Part shown: in pieces, positions 14,860 to 17,618 of the stretch | Layout: each line of letters opens with the position of its first letter | Numbering within the stretch: position 1 is the first letter of the stretch | Assembly (NCBI GenBank): GCA_021770615.1 | Contig: JAETQR010000054.1 | Coordinates: forward strand, 1 to 17,618 | Length of the DNA stretch: 17,618 bases | Source of the DNA: Lachnospiraceae bacterium | GTDB lineage: Bacteria; Bacillota_A; Clostridia; Lachnospirales; Lachnospiraceae | Reading direction: 5' to 3' | The notes under the pieces: generated by a model | Database searches by the model: none | The model's input: only the letters and a program-made list of their open reading frames with translations | What the model was told of the DNA's origin: nothing | Made by a program: the position numbers and the translations under genes

Positions 14860-15087
14860 TCACACAGCTTCTACCATGATCATCTCGGCATCTGCTTTTC
14901 TCAGGGAAAGTTCATATCCTCTGACAGTAACCTCCACCGGATCTCCCAAGGGTGCTACTTTTCTCACAAAAACATCTGTCCCTTTGGTGATCCCCATGTC
15001 CATAATACGTCTCTTTACACTTCCCTCTCCCAGCAGCTTCATCACCTTAACGGTATCGCCGCATGGAACCTCTCTCAATGTCTTCAT
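14860..15087 (-). CDS. feoA: FeoA domain protein (second copy)
   Basis: A 75-residue cytoplasmic protein with the SH3-like FeoA fold that supports or gates FeoB. Typical features are LREVPCGDTVKVMKLLGEG, the helix-turn KRRIMDMGITKGTDV and the final strands VEVTVRGYELSLRKADAEMI. AAAGGA is 8 bases before the ATG, inside the end of the first feoA, which stops three bases upstream. The 140 bases between it and feoB hold only a weak CTGC/GCAG stem followed by a T-run, possibly a mild attenuator. Confidence 0.92.
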   Translation of the reverse strand: MKTLREVPCGDTVKVMKLLGEGSVKRRIMDMGITKGTDVFVRKVAPLGDPVEVTVRGYELSLRKADAEMIMVEAV

Positions 15088-15090
15088 AAG

Positions 15091-15309
15091 TCAATTCCTT
15101 TCTACCATTATTTTATTCGCCATGTTTTTACCGATAGCAATTCTGGAGTCCATCACATTTACTATAATATTTCCCTGTACCCGGTTAACAACCGTGACGG
15201 AACTCCCCTCGATAAAACCGAGATTGTTTAAAAACCTCTTTGTATCATCTTTGCCAGAGATTCGATGAATCACACCAGACTCACCGGAATTTACCATAGA
15301 TAACGGCAT
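15091..15309 (-). CDS. feoA: FeoA domain protein (first copy)
   Basis: A 72-residue FeoA/SH3-like protein, the first gene of the feo operon. The sequence SGESGVIHRISGKDDTKRFL, then NNLGFIEGSSVTVVNRVQGN, and the final GKNMANKIMVE follow the FeoA pattern. It differs strongly from the second copy, so the pair is not a recent duplication; two diverged FeoA proteins ahead of FeoB are usual in Clostridia. GGAGG is 6 bases upstream of the ATG, and the promoter lies about 75-105 bases upstream. Confidence 0.92.
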   Translation of the reverse strand: MPLSMVNSGESGVIHRISGKDDTKRFLNNLGFIEGSSVTVVNRVQGNIIVNVMDSRIAIGKNMANKIMVERN

Positions 15310-15385
15310 ATGACCCCTCCATTTCTCTCATAAAACCTGTCTTTTTCAAAAATTTTTCCGCAGTTACTTCCCGCTCACATCTGTT

Positions 15386-15414
15386 AGTATACCCTAATTG
15401 TCATTAGCTGTCAA
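15386..15414 (-). promoter_or_regulatory. feo operon promoter with a dyad in the spacer
   Basis: On the minus strand TTGACA (complement of 15409-15414) and TATACT (complement of 15386-15391) are 17 bases apart. The spacer contains the inverted repeat CTAAT-N4-ATTAG (15394-15407), a likely site for an iron-dependent repressor. A DtxR/MntR-family gene lies in the same window (17124-17489). Which regulator binds is inferred; the site is not a perfect match to the classical DtxR or Fur boxes. Confidence 0.75.
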
Positions 15415-15432
15415 TAACTTTATCGAATATTC

Positions 15433-15461
15433 TTGAAAATAACCTCATTTTATGATAAAGT
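15433..15461 (+). promoter_or_regulatory. Promoter of the Hpt gene
   Basis: TTGAAA (15433-15438) and TAAAGT (15456-15461) are 17 bases apart, with an extended TG at 15453-15454. It runs divergently from the feo promoter; the two -35 boxes are 18 bases apart. Confidence 0.55.
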
Positions 15462-15494
15462 TGAAATCAAATATGCGTAATATGGAGGTAACTT

Positions 15495-15857
15495 ATGACG
15501 GTTGAACAGTGCTATCAGGCAATGGGCGGCGATTATGAGGCTGCTACCAGACGCCTGATGAATGATGGGCTGATTGAAAAATTTTTATCAAAATTTCTGG
15601 CGGATAAAAGTTTTGCCGATCTTTGCCAGGCTTTTGACGAGAAAGATTACCCAAAGGCATTCAAGGCAGCACATTCTCTAAAAGGCGTAAGCCAGAATAT
15701 GGGGTTTGACCCCCTCTCTTTGCCTACCATTGAATTGACCGAAGAACTTCGTGATGGACAGGGCAGCGAGAAAGCCTTCTCCTTGTACGAATCAGTGAAA
15801 GAAAATTATGAAATGGTAAAACGGGTTATCATGGAATTTCAAAATTCCACACATTGA
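15495..15857 (+). CDS. Hpt-domain histidine phosphotransfer protein
   Basis: A 120-residue, all-helical cytoplasmic protein made of a single Hpt domain. The motif AAHSLKGVSQNMG carries the phosphoaccepting His60, with the usual Lys63 and Gly64. Hpt proteins relay phosphate between receiver domains. No hybrid kinase is nearby; the obvious partner is the receiver of the REC/HD-GYP protein encoded next on the same strand. GGAGG is 6 bases upstream of the ATG. A 100-base inverted repeat separates it from the next gene. Confidence 0.9.
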   Translation: MTVEQCYQAMGGDYEAATRRLMNDGLIEKFLSKFLADKSFADLCQAFDEKDYPKAFKAAHSLKGVSQNMGFDPLSLPTIELTEELRDGQGSEKAFSLYESVKENYEMVKRVIMEFQNSTH

Positions 15858-15865
15858 ATATCATA

Positions 15866-15967
15866 ATGTTGGGGGCAAAAGGGTGCTTCGCATCAACCAG
15901 ACACAAATATGTGATATTGCAAGCAAGCCTGCAATATCACATATTGTGGCGGTTTTGCCCCCAACAT
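15866..15967 (+). repeat. Intercistronic nested inverted repeat
   Basis: The outer arms 15866-15880 and 15953-15967 are perfect complements (15 bp, with a five-G/five-C core). The inner arms 15907-15921 and 15930-15944 are also a perfect 15-bp stem with an 8-base loop. Between outer and inner stems on the left is a small TGC-TTC-GCA hairpin (from about 15884), so the RNA would form a three-way structure. No T-run follows, so it is not a standard terminator. It fills the gap between the Hpt and HD-GYP genes. Confidence 0.8.
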
Positions 15968-15992
15968 CACATCGTTTAGAAAGGAGTACACC

Positions 15993-17081
15993 ATGAAGAA
16001 CAAAATACTGGTGGTGGATGACGCTGAACTGAATCGTGACTTACTTGAGAATATACTGCAGGATGAATTTACGATCTTTATGGCCAATGACGGCGATGAA
16101 GCAATTAAAATATTAGAAGAGATGCATGATGATATCAATGCGATCCTTCTTGATCTTCAGATGCCGAAAATGGATGGTTTTGCTGTTCTGGATGAAATGA
16201 ATCAGCACGGATGGCTGGATAAGATTCCGGTACTGGTCATCAGCGGTGAACGGGCCGTAACGATTGAAAACCGTTGTTTTGAACTTGGAGTTTCCGACTT
16301 TATCCACAAACCCTTCGAGCCTTCGCTGATCAAAAAAAGAGTAAAAAATGTCGTGAACCTGTTCCTGTATAAAAATAAGCTGGAAGAGCAGGTAGAAGCC
16401 CAGACACAGACACTTCGGGAACAGAATAAGATCCTCCAGTTCCAGGCTGAAAAACTGGAAGAGCGAAATATAAAGATCATAGACATTCTCGGTTCCGTGG
16501 TGGAGTCCCGGAACTTAGAGAGTGGAGAACATATAAAACGGGTAAAGGGCTTCACAAAAATACTCGCTTACCAGATGATGGAAAATTATCCTGAATATGA
16601 ACTGAACGAACACAAGATCAAAGTGATCGTGTCTGCCAGTTCACTGCATGATGTGGGCAAGATCGCGATCCCCGACAGTATCCTTTTAAAACCGGGACGC
16701 CTGACAGAAGAAGAATTTGAAGCTATGAAAGCGCACACGACAAAAGGGTGCGAAATCCTCAACAATATAGAAGATATTTGGGATGACGAGTACCGTAAAG
16801 CCAGTTATGAAATCTGCCGCCATCATCACGAACGCTATGACGGAAGGGGCTATCCCGATGCATTGAAGGAAGATGAAATCCCGATTTCTGCACAGATTGT
16901 TTCGATCGCCGATGTATACGACGCCCTCGTCTGCGAACGCTGTTATAAAGATGCCATTCCAAAAGACGAGGCTTTTGATATGATCATAAACGGAAAATGC
17001 GGCACCTTTTCACCAAAACTTCTGGATTGTTTCCGTAAATCCAAAGAAGCCTTTGAACAACTGGCGGATGAAATGAGATGA
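15993..17081 (+). CDS. Response regulator with HD-GYP c-di-GMP phosphodiesterase domain
   Basis: A 362-residue cytoplasmic protein predicted to break down cyclic di-GMP when its receiver is phosphorylated. The receiver (about 3-120) has Asp9/Asp10, the phosphoacceptor Asp54 (LLDLQMPKMDG), Ser84 at the switch position and Lys in the HKPF loop. A coiled-coil linker (about 125-165) leads to the HD-GYP domain. Metal-binding HDVGK is at 219-223, the HHHERYDGRGYP block at 277-288 contains the GYP signature, and IADVYDAL follows. All catalytic motifs look intact. AAAGGAG is 6 bases before the ATG. The Hpt gene upstream on the same strand suggests a phosphorelay input. Confidence 0.95.
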   Translation: MKNKILVVDDAELNRDLLENILQDEFTIFMANDGDEAIKILEEMHDDINAILLDLQMPKMDGFAVLDEMNQHGWLDKIPVLVISGERAVTIENRCFELGVSDFIHKPFEPSLIKKRVKNVVNLFLYKNKLEEQVEAQTQTLREQNKILQFQAEKLEERNIKIIDILGSVVESRNLESGEHIKRVKGFTKILAYQMMENYPEYELNEHKIKVIVSASSLHDVGKIAIPDSILLKPGRLTEEEFEAMKAHTTKGCEILNNIEDIWDDEYRKASYEICRHHHERYDGRGYPDALKEDEIPISAQIVSIADVYDALVCERCYKDAIPKDEAFDMIINGKCGTFSPKLLDCFRKSKEAFEQLADEMR

Positions 17082-17123
17082 AACTCTCAAATCCACACCG
17101 AATAAATGATCTGGAGGGAAAGT

Positions 17124-17489
17124 ATGACATTAAATGAATCCTCAGAAAACTATCTTGAGACAATCCTCATTCTCAGCAATAAGCTGCCTGTCGTCCGCTC
17201 TGTAGATATTGCAGAAAGCATGGGGTTTAAAAAATCCAGTGTAAGTGTTGCAATGAAACAGCTTCGGGAAAACGATTATATCACAGTCGAAAAGGCCGGA
17301 TATATCTATCTGACAGATAAAGGAAGAGAAGTAGCAGAAATGATCTATGAGCGTCACGAGTTCCTGGCCTCCTGGCTAATAAGTCTCGGCGTCGATGAAA
17401 AAACGGCAACCGAGGACGCGTGCCGGATGGAACATGATATCAGTAAGGAAAGTTTTAAAGCGATAAAAAAATATATCGGAGAAAAATGA
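17124..17489 (+). CDS. DtxR/MntR-family metal-dependent transcriptional regulator
   Basis: A 121-residue regulator with an N-terminal winged helix (about 5-65, SVDIAESMGFKKSSVSVAMKQL as recognition region) and a metal-binding dimerisation domain, without the C-terminal SH3 domain of DtxR. By alignment to MntR and DtxR the likely metal ligands are Glu12, His78 (ERHEFL), Cys100, Glu103 and His104 (ACRMEH). The cysteine matches DtxR/IdeR (iron) rather than MntR, which has Glu there. The start at 17124 has GGAGG 6 bases upstream; an in-frame ATG at 17106 precedes this site and is less likely. It lies 42 bases after the HD-GYP gene and probably shares its transcript. The feo operon in the same region is the obvious target. 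Confidence 0.92.
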   Translation: MTLNESSENYLETILILSNKLPVVRSVDIAESMGFKKSSVSVAMKQLRENDYITVEKAGYIYLTDKGREVAEMIYERHEFLASWLISLGVDEKTATEDACRMEHDISKESFKAIKKYIGEK

Positions 17490-17497
17490 TCTCCTTC

Positions 17498-17537
17498 AAA
17501 AAGGGGCTGTCGCACTAAGAAATTAGTGTGCAGCTCC
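17498..17537 (+). terminator. Terminator after the DtxR-family gene
   Basis: GGGGCTG...CACTAA (17503-17518) pairs imperfectly with TTAGTG...CAGCTCCC (17523-17538), flanked by A-rich and T-rich runs (CCCTTTTT). The stem ends with a GAAA loop region. It could also be the end of an insertion sequence. Confidence 0.7.
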
Positions 17538-17618
17538 CTTTTTGTACAAAAAAATGTAAAAAAATAACTGCCAGACCTCGAAAGAATCCGGCAGTTGGTG
17601 TAAAATATAAGTATGCTA
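17503..17618. mobile_element. Possible insertion-sequence edge running off the window
   Basis: GGGGCTGTCGCACTAA at 17503 resembles, from memory, terminal repeats of some Firmicute transposons (IS1182-like). It is followed by a non-coding A-rich stretch and a second stem (17566-17575 with 17587-17596). No transposase is visible before the window ends, so this is only a suggestion. Confidence 0.2.

Noticed and set aside
15866..15967. Nested repeat as a plain terminator
   Set aside because: No T-run follows on the plus strand and the next ribosome binding site is only about 10 bases further on.

Overview
The window looks like chromosome of a gut-type Firmicute of the class Clostridia, most likely Lachnospiraceae. 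This is inferred from AGGAGG-type ribosome binding sites, many TTGACA/TATAAT promoters, moderate GC, a CsoR-CopA pair, and a Feo operon with two small FeoA proteins and a FeoB-associated Cys-rich peptide. I see no rRNA, tRNA or CRISPR array.

Layout. (1) 1-2192, plus strand: a promoter, a 250-base branched inverted-repeat leader, then a NarL/DesK-type histidine kinase and a NarL/LuxR response regulator. (2) 2234-2510: a compact candidate type I toxin-antitoxin locus. It has a 28-residue Fst-like membrane peptide, a strong terminator, and a convergent promoter whose RNA would begin with a 30-base near-perfect copy (antisense) of the toxin start region. (3) 2535-5493, minus strand: csoR-copA copper efflux operon, with a textbook CsoR operator between the -35 and -10. 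copA ends in a fused CopZ-like domain that has its own internal ribosome binding site and ATG. (4) 5496-11961, minus strand: a small secreted protein, a lipoprotein, and an ABC transporter made of a two-module FtsX/MacB-like permease, a LolD/MacB-type ATPase and a divergent half-permease. (5) 12051-15414, minus strand: feoA-feoA-feoB-FeoB-associated peptide for ferrous iron uptake, with a dyad in the promoter spacer. (6) 15433-17544, plus strand, divergent from feo: an Hpt phosphotransfer protein, a 100-base structured intercistronic element, a REC/HD-GYP c-di-GMP phosphodiesterase, and a DtxR/MntR-family metalloregulator followed by a terminator. The last ~115 bases may be the edge of an insertion sequence.

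How the parts may work together: CsoR senses Cu(I) and releases copA. The DtxR-like protein is the natural candidate regulator of the adjacent feo operon. The Hpt protein probably feeds phosphate to the receiver of the HD-GYP protein. The ABC cluster has its own promoters and dyads, and its substrate is unknown; the small secreted protein upstream is one candidate. The least-described items are the type I toxin-antitoxin locus and the two large structured RNA/DNA elements.
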